Part shown: one piece after another, positions 11,901 to 20,478 of the stretch | Layout of the letters: each line of letters starts with the position of its first letter | Position numbering within the stretch: position 1 is the first letter of the stretch | Position numbers and translations under genes: made by a program | Notes under the pieces: model-generated | The model's input: only the letters and a program-made list of their open reading frames with translations | Databases searched by the model: none | What the model was told of the DNA's origin: nothing | Assembly: GCF_029542785.1 (NCBI RefSeq) | Contig: NC_083372.1 | Location: 930,001-994,000, forward strand | DNA: 64,000 nucleotides | Source of the DNA: Malassezia japonica | Lineage: Eukaryota; Basidiomycota; Malasseziomycetes; Malasseziales; Malasseziaceae | Direction: 5' to 3'

Positions 11901-12154
11901 CGATCTCGGAGGAGATTGCGTCGACTGGTCTGTACAAGCAGGAGAACCTGCGCAAGGTTGTTCTGCTGCACGTCTTCCCCGAGTCGCTCGTCACCAAGGT
12001 CGGCTTGGCGGAACTGATCAACCACGTCCCCGAGTCGTACCTGCGCAGTGCGTTTGCCGCGCAGGTCGCCGCCAGCTTCATCTACGCCAAGGGACCGCGC
12101 GCGAGCCACGTCGACTTTTACAACCACATCGAGACCCTCCTCCACTCGTCGTAG
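8986..12154 (+). CDS. GDH2: NAD-specific glutamate dehydrogenase (large type)
   Basis: Oxidises glutamate to 2-oxoglutarate plus ammonia. The product is 1040 aa from three exons: 8986-9116, 9141-10537 and 10560-12154. The introns are 24 nt and 22 nt, both with GTACGT donors. Removing them joins NTA to GYTDTVYPDKQ and RLDS to SFLPESEYP. Characteristic blocks are SEFRGFHVRFADVARGG, PEGGAKGTILPNM and VPCGGRPDSI with VEGANLFLS in the catalytic C-terminal half. Length is close to the roughly 1090 aa of yeast Gdh2. The start gives MSIDKDSEHLTALLK; no transit peptide is evident. KGD1, the next enzyme in 2-oxoglutarate use, follows in the same direction. Confidence 0.95.
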
Positions 12155-12218
12155 AAGGGGCTTGTGCCCTGGCCCGATGTGCCCGATCGGACTTAGCTGG
12201 CAATACACGTTACCGTTC

Positions 12219-12328
12219 ATTGGTGGACATTTTTCCCGCCACTGTGCATAGTTCCTCGATTTGGGGCAAACAAACGGTAGGGCCCCCTACACCGTGCTTT
12301 ACTCGTTTCCAGTGTGTGGAAGCATTGG
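12219..12328. promoter_or_regulatory. Two inverted CCAAT boxes upstream of KGD1
   Basis: ATTGG is present at 12219 and 12324 in the 264-base gap between GDH2 and KGD1. KGD1 is a classic HAP target in budding yeast. Function here is inferred from position only. Confidence 0.5.
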
Positions 12329-12418
12329 TGTGGCTAGTCTTTGCTAGTTACTGCACGAACTTATCCACCAACTCGCGTGGTTGATACGGTTGTGTGCATT
12401 TCCCGTTCACCCCTCACA

Positions 12419-15400
12419 ATGTTACGCCCTATTGTCAAAGCGCCGCTCCGTGCGGCCACGCTGGCCCGCGCTTCCGTGCGTTGCTCGCCGCTTGCCGCCT
12501 CGGTGCGTGGCACGCGTGTCCTGCACAGCACGGCGTCCGTAGTGCAGCAGGCGAAGCCTTCGCAGCCCTCGCCGAATGACTCGTTCGCCAACACGACGAA
12601 CGCGCACTATGCCGACGTCATGTACCGCCACTGGAAGGAGGACCCTACTTCGGTGCACGCTAGCTGGGATGCCTACTTCTCGGGCCTCGAGAAAGGATAC
12701 CCCAGTGAGTCGTCCTTCACGCCTCCCCCGACTACCCTGAACATGCCCAGCAGCACGGCGATCCTGGAGGGCAACAACCACCCCGCTGACGACTACCTGA
12801 AGCTCCAACTGCTCGTCCGTGCGTACCAGGTCCAGGGCCACACCATGGCCAGGATCGATCCCCTGCGCATTATCGAGCAGGCCGAGGACAAGACGCCGCG
12901 CGAGCTGAAGCCCTCGTACTACGGCTGGACGGACAAGGACCTCGACAAGGAGATGCTCCTCGGTCCCGGTCTTCTTCCCAACTTTGTCAAGCAAGGTGTG
13001 AAGAAGATGACGATCCGTGAGATTATCGACACCTGTGAGCGCCTCTACTGTGGCTCGATTGGCTGGCAGTACGTTCACGTCCTCGACCGCGAGACCTGTG
13101 ACTGGCTGCGTGAGCGCATCGAGGTCCCGGAGCCCTACAAGTATACCGCGGACCAGAAGCGCAAGATTCTCGACCGCCTGACCTGGTCGGACTCGTTTGA
13201 GCGCTTCATCTCGTCCAAGTACCCCAACGAGAAGCGCTTTGGTCTCGAGGGTGGCGAGTCGCTCATCCCCGGTGTCAAGGCGCTGATCGACCGCTCGGTC
13301 GAGTACGGTGTGCGCAACATCACCATCGGTATGCCCCACCGTGGCCGTCTGAACGTGCTCGGTAACGTCATTCGCCGCCCGATCGAGGGTATCCTTCACC
13401 AGTTCGCCGACAACACCAACGAGGAGGGTGGCGGCGACGTCAAGTACCACCTGGGTGCCAACTACGTGCGCCCCACGCCGTCCGGCCACAAGGTCGCTCT
13501 CTCGCTTGTCGCCAACCCCTCGCATCTGGAGGCCGAGGACCCCGTCGTGCTCGGCAAGACGCGTGCGCTCCAAGAGTTCGGCAACGACACGGACGACCAC
13601 GTCGGCTCCATGGCGCTGCTCATGCACGGAGATGCCGCGTTCGCTGGCCAGGGTGTCGTGTACGAGACGATGGGCATGTACAACCTGCCCAATTTTGCCA
13701 CCGGTGGCACGATCCACATCATTGTGAACAACCAGATCGGTTTCACGACCGACCCTCGCTTCTCGCGCTCGACGCCCTACCCCTCGGACATTGCCAAGTC
13801 CATCGACGCCCCCATCTTCCACGTGAACGGTGACGACGTCGAGGCGGTCAACTTTGTGTGCAACCTCGCGGCTGACTGGCGCGCCAAGTTCAAGAAGGAC
13901 GTCGTGATCGACCTCGTGTGCTACCGTCGCCACGGTCACAACGAGACCGACCAGCCTTCGTTCACCCAGCCCCGCATGTACGAGGCGATCGCTCAGCAGG
14001 AGACCACCCTCAACCAGTACGCCGACCAGCTCGTCAAGGAGGGCACCTTCCCCAAGGAGGAGGTCGACGAACACGAGAAGTGGGTCTGGAGCGAGCTCGA
14101 GAGCGCCTACGAGAAGAGCAAGTCGTACGAGCCCGAGGAGCGCCAGTGGCTCTCGAGCGCCTGGGAGGGCTTCCCTTCGCCCAAGGAGCTCGCGGAGAAA
14201 GTCCTGGAGCAGCACGACACGGGTGTGGAGCTCGACACGCTCAAGCACATTGGTACCGTCGCCTCGACCTACCCCGAGGACTTTACTGTGCACCGCAACC
14301 TCGCCCGTATTCTCAAGAACCGTCTGAAGACGATCGAGAGCGGCGAGAACCTCGACATGAGCACCGCCGAGGCGCTTGCCTTTGGTTCGCTTGCCCTCGA
14401 GAACTTCATGGTGCGTGTCTCGGGTCAGGACGTTGAGCGTGGTACCTTCTCGCAGCGCCACGCTGTCCTCCACGACCAGGAGAACGAGAACGTGTACGTC
14501 CCCCTGATGCACGTGGGCAAGGACCAGGCCACCTTCCAGATCTGCAATTCGTCGCTCTCTGAGTTTGGTGCGCTCGGCTTCGAGCTTGGTTTCTCGCTGG
14601 TCGACCCCAAGAACCTGACCATGTGGGAGGCGCAGTTTGGTGACTTTGCCAACAACGCCCAATGCACCATCGACCAGTTCATCGTCTCGGGTGAGCGCAA
14701 GTGGGTGCAGCGCACCGGTCTCGTGATGAACCTGCCCCACGGTTACGACGGCCAGGGTCCCGAACACTCGAGCGCCCGTATCGAGCGTTTCCTGGACCTC
14801 TGTGACGACCACCCCTACCGCTTCCCGACCAAGGAGCAGCTCGCTCGCCAGCACCAGGACGCCAACATGGCTGTCGTCTACTGCACTACGCCCGCGAACG
14901 TCTTCCACGTTCTGCGTCGCCAGGTGCACCGCGAATTCCGTAAGCCGCTGATCCACATGTTCAGCAAGTCGCTCCTTCGTCACCCCGAGGCGCGCTCGCC
15001 GCTGAAGGACTTCCTGCCCGGCACTGGGTTCCAGCGCTACATCCCTGAGCCCCACAACACCGAGGGCAAGGATGAGCTCGTGGCGCCTGAGAACATCCGC
15101 CGTCACATTGTGACGGTCGGCCAGGCCTACTACGCGCTGCTCAACTACCGCCGTGAGCACAAGATCAACGATGTGGCGATCTCGCGTATTGAGCAGCTCT
15201 CGCCGCTCGACTACGAGTCGATCGTTGCGTCGCTGGACAAGTACCCCAACGCCGACCTCATGTTCGCACAGGAGGAGCCGCTCAACAACGGTGGCTGGCC
15301 CTACCTCGCTCCCCGTCTGCGCATGACGTGCAACCAGACTGAGCACCACAAGGGCAAGGAGTTCCTGGTCTCCTCGCGCCCCCCGTCGTGCTCTGTCGCG

Positions 15401-15481
15401 ACCGGTCACAAGGCCGCCCACATTGCTGAGCTGAACGCTTACCTGGAGGGCGCCTTTGACCCGGAGCACACTATGCTCTGA
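12419..15481 (+). CDS. KGD1: 2-oxoglutarate dehydrogenase E1 component, mitochondrial
   Basis: Thiamine-diphosphate enzyme of the TCA cycle that decarboxylates 2-oxoglutarate. The product is 1020 aa and has no intron. The chosen ATG starts an Arg/Ala/Ser-rich mitochondrial presequence ([20 protein letters not shown]). An in-frame ATG at 12341 would put a non-presequence stretch in front. The N-terminal [20 protein letters not shown], the [14 protein letters not shown] block, the thiamine-binding region [17 protein letters not shown]...NNQIGFTT and the transketolase-like C-terminal half are all present. Codon use is strongly biased to C/G at third positions, which suggests high expression and explains a long antisense open frame. 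Confidence 0.96.
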   Translation: MLRPIVKAPLRAATLARASVRCSPLAASVRGTRVLHSTASVVQQAKPSQPSPNDSFANTTNAHYADVMYRHWKEDPTSVHASWDAYFSGLEKGYPSESSFTPPPTTLNMPSSTAILEGNNHPADDYLKLQLLVRAYQVQGHTMARIDPLRIIEQAEDKTPRELKPSYYGWTDKDLDKEMLLGPGLLPNFVKQGVKKMTIREIIDTCERLYCGSIGWQYVHVLDRETCDWLRERIEVPEPYKYTADQKRKILDRLTWSDSFERFISSKYPNEKRFGLEGGESLIPGVKALIDRSVEYGVRNITIGMPHRGRLNVLGNVIRRPIEGILHQFADNTNEEGGGDVKYHLGANYVRPTPSGHKVALSLVANPSHLEAEDPVVLGKTRALQEFGNDTDDHVGSMALLMHGDAAFAGQGVVYETMGMYNLPNFATGGTIHIIVNNQIGFTTDPRFSRSTPYPSDIAKSIDAPIFHVNGDDVEAVNFVCNLAADWRAKFKKDVVIDLVCYRRHGHNETDQPSFTQPRMYEAIAQQETTLNQYADQLVKEGTFPKEEVDEHEKWVWSELESAYEKSKSYEPEERQWLSSAWEGFPSPKELAEKVLEQHDTGVELDTLKHIGTVASTYPEDFTVHRNLARILKNRLKTIESGENLDMSTAEALAFGSLALENFMVRVSGQDVERGTFSQRHAVLHDQENENVYVPLMHVGKDQATFQICNSSLSEFGALGFELGFSLVDPKNLTMWEAQFGDFANNAQCTIDQFIVSGERKWVQRTGLVMNLPHGYDGQGPEHSSARIERFLDLCDDHPYRFPTKEQLARQHQDANMAVVYCTTPANVFHVLRRQVHREFRKPLIHMFSKSLLRHPEARSPLKDFLPGTGFQRYIPEPHNTEGKDELVAPENIRRHIVTVGQAYYALLNYRREHKINDVAISRIEQLSPLDYESIVASLDKYPNADLMFAQEEPLNNGGWPYLAPRLRMTCNQTEHHKGKEFLVSSRPPSCSVATGHKAAHIAELNAYLEGAFDPEHTML

Positions 15482-15623
15482 GCGTTTCTTGCTAGTCTAT
15501 AGCGCGCATTGAATCGGGATTGAATCTGGTCTAGTCGATAGTCGGAAACGCTGCGAAGAACAGTACGCCACTCTGTTGCAAAGCCAACACCCAATATTAC
15601 ATGTACAAAATCTAAACTACGCA

Positions 15624-16046
15624 TTACGCCTGCGTGCTCGACGCAGCAGGGCTCGACGAGGAGGTGTTGTCGTTCGAGCTCTTGTGCTCCGTTCCCTTGA
15701 CCGCTGCAGGAATAATAATGATACAGAGCAGAGCGATGATGCCCACCACGATGAGCATGCGCATCTTCATGTCCTTCCACCACATTTGCTTGCGTACGCG
15801 GTTCGCACCGCGGCGGAATCCTTGCGCAGACACCGAGAGGTTGTCCGTCTTGTCCTGGAGGCTGTTTAGGTTCTCGCCTCGCTCGTTCACCTTGTTGATG
15901 TTGTCGCGCATCACACCGACCGTCTCGTCGATCTGGGCCTGGATCTGCGCGGTACGCGAGTTGCCCGCACCGGTACCACCGGTCGGGTTGGACGAGGCGC
16001 CGCCAGACGGAATGTAAGGGTCGTAGTGGCTGTTGTTCTCGGACAT
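15624..16046 (-). CDS. SNC1: R-SNARE synaptobrevin (Snc1/2 type)
   Basis: Exocytic vesicle v-SNARE, 140 aa. After a short polar N-terminus comes the SNARE helix beginning [19 protein letters not shown] and containing the zero-layer arginine in NERGENL. It ends at [14 protein letters not shown] single C-terminal transmembrane anchor ([17 protein letters not shown]) and a short Ser-rich lumenal tail follow. The in-frame ATG at 16112 would add 22 residues that look non-native, so [11 protein letters not shown] at 16046 was chosen. It is divergent from RPL17. Confidence 0.93.
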   Translation of the reverse strand: MSENNSHYDPYIPSGGASSNPTGGTGAGNSRTAQIQAQIDETVGVMRDNINKVNERGENLNSLQDKTDNLSVSAQGFRRGANRVRKQMWWKDMKMRMLIVVGIIALLCIIIIPAAVKGTEHKSSNDNTSSSSPAASSTQA

Positions 16047-16120
16047 CGTTGTCGGACGCCCGGACCGCGGCGTTCGGTCGCACGGCCACACCGCCGCTGT
16101 GGCGTGATGCACCCATGCAT

Positions 16121-16175
16121 GACCACGTGGTCACACGTGGGACGGCGGACAGCGAAGAACTGTATATTGCACGTG
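16121..16175. promoter_or_regulatory. Cluster of three CACGTG E-boxes in the SNC1/RPL17 promoter
   Basis: CACGTG occurs at 16124-16129 (inside a 12-bp palindrome, 16121-16132), 16134-16139 and 16170-16175, about 95-145 bases before the RPL17 start codon. CACGTG is the site for Cbf1-type bHLH factors, which serve at ribosomal protein genes in some fungi. Confidence 0.5.
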
Positions 16176-16268
16176 ACATTTTTGGGTTTGCAGCGTCTTC
16201 GCTCGCGCCTAGCCGCCGGCTGCGAGCAGTGTTTCCTATCGTTACGACATCTTCGTCAGACATCCAGG

Positions 16269-17055
16269 ATGGTGAGTGTTGATATTCCATGGCCTCCGTG
16301 CTAGCAGCATGCGTGTGCAATAGGAGAGGACTACTGTGCATATGTTGTGCACACTATGGGATGCGCCGCGCGTCGTATACGACGTGCAAGCGACCCAAGG
16401 ACCTTGACTGTTGATGTCCGCCTGCCTGCTAGCACTCGGCCTGTTGCGCGCGAATAGTATACTAACACAAACACAGGCCCGTTACGCGTTTGACGATACC
16501 AACCTGACGGAGAAGACGGCCCGCTCGCGCGGTGCCTACCTCCGCGTGCACTTCAAGAACACGCGCGAGACTGCTGCCGCTGTCAGCGGCATGAACCTCC
16601 AGAAGGCGCTTGTCTACCTCGACAACGTCGCGGAGAAGAGGCAGATCATTCCCTTCCGCCGCTTCAACGGTGGTGTCGGCCGCCACGCCCAGGCGAAGGA
16701 GTTCAAGACCACCCAGGGTCGCTGGCCCGTCAAGTCGGTCAAGTTCCTCCGCACCCTGCTGAAGAACGCTGAGGCGAACGCTGACGCCAAGGGTCTCGAC
16801 ACCGAGGCCGTTGTCATCCGCAACATTGTGGTGCAGCAGGCCCCCAAGACCTACCGCCGCACCTACCGGGCGCACGGTCGCATTAACCCCTACAAGGGCC
16901 ACCCGTGCCACATCGAGATCCACCTTTCGGAGCCTGCCGAGCAGGTCCCCAAGGCGGTCTCGGCTGCTGGTCCTCGCCTGAACTCGCGCCAGCTCGCCAA
17001 GAAGCGCGTTGCCAACCAGCGCGCCATTCGTGCTGCCCCGGCGCAGTCGGCCTAA
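16269..17055 (+). CDS. RPL17: 60S ribosomal protein L17 (uL22)
   Basis: The 193-aa product lines the polypeptide exit tunnel. Exon 2 (16477-17055) starts [19 protein letters not shown] and carries the family landmarks [38 protein letters not shown] and [10 protein letters not shown]. The open frame has no native start of its own. An ATG at 16269-16271 followed at once by GTGAGT, plus CTAAC and CAG before 16477, gives a first exon consisting only of the start codon and a 205-nt intron. The result MARYA fits the family's M-x-R-Y-A. Exon 1 and the intron are inferred; exon 2 is certain. Confidence 0.9.
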
Positions 17056-17212
17056 GTGTGTGATACGCACTTTTGTGCATGACATATGACTTGCTTGCTA
17101 TGCCCCGGTGTGTTGCGCTTCATGGAGTGGCGACACATACTGAAGTGCTTGGGGAGCCTTCACTTTTGCGGTCTCGGTTGGACGCCGTAGTACTGTAGCG
17201 CTAGGCGCAGTA

Positions 17213-17233
17213 GAGATGCACTCTCTGCATCTC
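17213..17233. repeat. Perfect 8-bp inverted repeat between RPL17 and the DUF1749 gene
   Basis: GAGATGCA, a 5-base loop, then TGCATCTC. It lies in the 289-base gap after RPL17 and could form a hairpin in the 3' end of its transcript or be a regulator site. No other feature is seen in that gap. Confidence 0.5.
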
Positions 17234-17344
17234 GTCTAAAATGATCACACATCACCTTGTTTCTTGTTTGCGCCTGCTCTACCACGCCACGGGGTGGGCG
17301 AAAAGGTCCTGTAGCCACGTGATAGGTGGTCCGTTCCCAACACC

Positions 17345-18332
17345 ATGAGCGGCTGTACGAATGCGCCGCCGCCGCTGCAAGGCACGCTGGCCCTGTACCA
17401 GACCGAGCCGGTCTCGCTTCCGTACTTTGAGACGAATGGACACCACGCGAATAAGCTCGTCTTTCTTGCGGGGCTGACCGACACGATCGGCGTCGTGCCC
17501 TACCTCCCCCGCCTGGCCAGTGCGCTGGACAAGATCGGCTACGCGCTGGTCCAGCCTGTCAAGGGCTCGGACCTCGGTGGATTCGGTACGGCATCGCTTG
17601 AGGGTGACGCGCAAGAGGCGGCGCAGCTGATCGAGCATCTCACGACGCGCGCGACGCACCCGGCCTCGGGCAAGGTGGTCGTGATGGGCCACTCCACTGG
17701 GTGCCAAGACGTCGTCCAGCTCCTCTCGACCGACCGCCGCGCGGCTAAGGGAGGAGATGTGAACCTCCGTGTGCACGGCGGCATCCTCCAGGCGCCTGCG
17801 TCCGACTATGACTACTTTGAGGCGCACAAGACCGAGGAAGAAGCCCAGCTGCTCAAGAAGAGCGAAGAGCTGATCCAGACCGACCAGGCACAAGCACTGC
17901 TTCCCCGCGACGGCATCCCCCCGAAGCCGTCTGCGACGCACGGCCGTGGCCCGGGCAATGCGGACACGATTACCAAGCCGGCCTTTACGGCGTACCGCTT
18001 CCAGAGCCTTAACGGATCCGGGGGAGACGACGACTTCTTCAGCAAGGACCTGAGCGACGAGCAGATCCGCAAGGCGCTGCACCCGGCGCTCTCGCGTGCG
18101 CCTCTGCTCATGCTGATCGGCGAAAAAGAGTACGTTGCGCGACTGACCTAGCGAATATGTGCCCCCATCCGTGGACAAGGTCGAGCAGATCAAGCGGTAC
18201 ACAGCCGTGCTGGAAGGCGACCCCCTCCGTGCGCTGCTCGTCCCTAATGCGAATCACAAGGTGGACGATTCCGAGGCACAAGATAAGGTGTGCGAGGCGG
18301 TGATCGACTTCCTGAGCAACCTAAGCGAGTAA
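17345..18332 (+). CDS. DUF1749 / UPF0613 alpha/beta hydrolase
   Basis: The product is 321 aa. Exon 1 is 17345-18129, then a 22-nt intron (GTACGT donor, CTGAC branch site), then exon 2 at 18152-18332. The nucleophile elbow is GHSTG, in VVVMGHSTGCQD, near residue 120. The C-terminus NANHKVDD provides a likely catalytic His. This family includes SidJ-like siderophore ester hydrolases of moulds, but I see no siderophore genes nearby, so the substrate is open. A CACGTG lies 24 bases before the start. It converges on the kinase gene with a 54-base gap. Confidence 0.8.
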
Positions 18333-18386
18333 TACACTACATAATGCGAAACGTACATACAATCCGTGTCCTAAAATACAGTGGTG

Positions 18387-20225
18387 TTAATAAAGTTCAA
18401 GCCATGCCGATTGGCACAAGTCATCAATGTCCCAGCGCAGGCGGGGATCGGGTTCCAACAGGCTCACGAGCACCTGGTGCGCCTGTTGCCGGCACTCGTC
18501 CGTGTCCAGTTCGGGGTCCGCACGGAAACCGAGTGTCTCGCTCGGCAAATCCGACGCAATGTCGAGCGCGACGCGCTCCTTGCCCGTGAGCAAACGCACC
18601 GGCATTTCGTACTCGCCCGCGAGAATCTTGCGTTGCAGCCGGACGTGCAATCCATCGACAAATGGGAGGTTGCCGGTGAGAAGGGCATAGAGAATACAGC
18701 CCAGCGACCACATGTCGCGAGCAAACGGTGTGTGGAATGCCTCGCGCGAAGGAGGCGCGTGCGATGGGATATTATCGGGTATGTTCATGTCCAGGTCAAT
18801 GTAGCGCACCACCTCGGGCGGTGCGTAGGCGAGCGTGCCGCCCAACGGCGCGCCGCGCCCACGGAGTTCGGCGGGGACTTCGCTCGAGGCATGCTCGGCA
18901 AGCCCAAAGTCAGCAATCTTCCACGCTAGCGCCGAGCCCGTGCCCTCCCCTTGAATGTCCTCGGGCAAGAACGCAAGAATGTTTTCCAGCTTCAGATCGC
19001 AGTGGACCACCGACGCAACCTTGTGCAGACAGTACAGTCCCGAGGCGAGCTGGCGCAGAATGTCGCGTGCGACGTCGATCGGGACGCCCCGCGAGCGACG
19101 CTGGCTCGACAAGGAGCGCAGCGGGCGCAGCGAAGAGGCCGCATCCATCTTGGGCGACGCGGACGATGCAAGGATGCTGCTGATCGATCCGGACATGGCG
19201 CCCGAGGCACCGCGCGCCGACGCCGAGAAACTCGAGGTTTCCGAGTGCGAGTTGCGCATGTCTGCCGAGCCGAGCGGCGTGCCACGGATGTGACGCGAGT
19301 ACGACGACTGCATTGCGCGCTCAGAAATGGCACCTTCGCGCCGCAAAAACTCGAGGAGGTTTCCAAACGGACTGTAGTCCATCACCAGGTAGTCGAGGAT
19401 ACGACCCGCGCCGCCGGATGAAGCCGGCTCGCTGATGCGCTCATAGTGGGTGAGGGCCAAGAGGTGGGGATGCCGTGGCAAGGAGGACCACACGTTCAGC
19501 TCCGAGAGGTGGGGCACTTCTCCATCGCACTGCCGGTGGCGCACAATCTTGATGGCGACGTGCGGGAGGGGATCGGCATCCATACTCGCGTCCGAACCGC
19601 TTTCATTGTCGGACTCAACGACAAAGCCCTGGTGTACCACCGAGCTCTCGCCAAACCCAATGGCGCGGCCCACGCGGTACTTGGTCTCTTTGCCAAACAC
19701 GTACCCCTCCTCGTCCGCCCGCGGGGGCCCGGAGCGCCCCAGCGACGACTTACGATCGAGCGAGGCGCCCGTGAAGCTGGGCGTCAGCGAGGGCCGTCGC
19801 GGTGGCATGCGCGGCCTGTTGGAAGCCGAGCGGCGCAGGTGGTGCACCATGCTATTCGACGCCTGCCCGGGGTCCTCTGGTGAGCCGACGCTGCTGTTGA
19901 GTGACCCCAACCATTGTGCGGCGGGCGACGTGAGCGTCGACGGGGTGTGCGACGCGTTGGAGCGCAGTCCCTCGCTCGAAAGAGACTCGATACTCGTTTC
20001 GAGTGGATTAGGAAGCGATGGACGCCGCCGCTCCGGCGAGCGGGGCGCGCCGGGCGCGTAGCGCGCCTGGAACGAGTCGCCACCCGTGTGCCAGGCGTGT
20101 GCACTGCTGAATTCACCGACATCGTCGAGCCCCATAAGCTCCATCGGTGCTTCTACTTCCGTCCCGCCCCGCACGCCCGAGGGCGAGTCGCGATGCGGGA
20201 TGTCGAGCGGCTTTCCATTTGTCAT
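18387..20225 (-). CDS. Serine/threonine protein kinase with long N-terminal extension
   Basis: The product is 612 aa. About 185 residues of Ser/Pro-rich sequence precede the kinase domain. The domain starts with YRVGRAIGFGESSVV (a variant glycine loop), then VAIKIV (catalytic Lys). A Ser-rich insert of about 80 residues splits the lobes. HCDLKLENIL is the catalytic loop (Cys in place of the usual Arg after His), with ADFGLAEH, the LAYAPPEVV activation-segment end and DMWSLGCILYALLTG. The first ATG of the open frame (20384) would overlap the divergent small gene, so MTNGKPLDIP at 20225 was chosen. Membership of a named fungal kinase family is not certain. Confidence 0.85.
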   Translation of the reverse strand: MTNGKPLDIPHRDSPSGVRGGTEVEAPMELMGLDDVGEFSSAHAWHTGGDSFQARYAPGAPRSPERRRPSLPNPLETSIESLSSEGLRSNASHTPSTLTSPAAQWLGSLNSSVGSPEDPGQASNSMVHHLRRSASNRPRMPPRRPSLTPSFTGASLDRKSSLGRSGPPRADEEGYVFGKETKYRVGRAIGFGESSVVHQGFVVESDNESGSDASMDADPLPHVAIKIVRHRQCDGEVPHLSELNVWSSLPRHPHLLALTHYERISEPASSGGAGRILDYLVMDYSPFGNLLEFLRREGAISERAMQSSYSRHIRGTPLGSADMRNSHSETSSFSASARGASGAMSGSISSILASSASPKMDAASSLRPLRSLSSQRRSRGVPIDVARDILRQLASGLYCLHKVASVVHCDLKLENILAFLPEDIQGEGTGSALAWKIADFGLAEHASSEVPAELRGRGAPLGGTLAYAPPEVVRYIDLDMNIPDNIPSHAPPSREAFHTPFARDMWSLGCILYALLTGNLPFVDGLHVRLQRKILAGEYEMPVRLLTGKERVALDIASDLPSETLGFRADPELDTDECRQQAHQVLVSLLEPDPRLRWDIDDLCQSAWLELY

Positions 20226-20301
20226 GCAAGGTTGGTGGGGCAACCTGCGGTCCCAGCTTAATTTCGCTCCACGTGCGCTTTGGCACTCCACACGCGACGC
20301 G

Positions 20302-20478
20302 ATGCCTGCCAAGAAGGCCTCTGGGAAGAAGCCCAAGATTAGCCCGTTCCAGGTGTATATGAAGCGCGAGCTCGCCAAGATCAAGGAGGAGCATCCTGAT
20401 ATGGAGCATCGCGAGCGCTACAAGGTGGCATCGCTGCGCTGGCAACAGTCGCCCCAGAATCCGAAAAACCGCGTGTAA
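20302..20478 (+). CDS. Small HMG-box / YABBY-like protein
   Basis: A 58-aa basic protein starting MPAKKASGKKPKISPFQVYM and continuing KRELAKIKEEHPDMEHRERY, VASLRW, then SPQNPKN. This matches the HMG-box-like YABBY helix pair (S-P-F/Y-x-x-F/Y-M-K-x-E-L, then HRE/HKE, then a W) found as stand-alone small proteins in many fungi. These are presumed DNA-binding, but no function is established here. The frame opens further upstream, but that part overlaps the kinase 5' end and looks non-coding. Its stop codon ends at 20478, directly against the stop of the convergent paladin gene at 20479. Confidence 0.72.
   Translation: MPAKKASGKKPKISPFQVYMKRELAKIKEEHPDMEHRERYKVASLRWQQSPQNPKNRV

Noticed and set aside
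12422..15469. A 1015-codon open frame antisense to KGD1 (and similar long antisense frames over GDH2, the chitin synthase and PAN1)
   Set aside because: Explained by strong G/C third-position bias of highly expressed genes on the other strand. The translations are Val/Leu/Arg/His-rich and match no family.
16272..16476. A C/D snoRNA inside the RPL17 intron
   Set aside because: A weak C-box-like TTGATG is present, but I found no CTGA D box or terminal stem.
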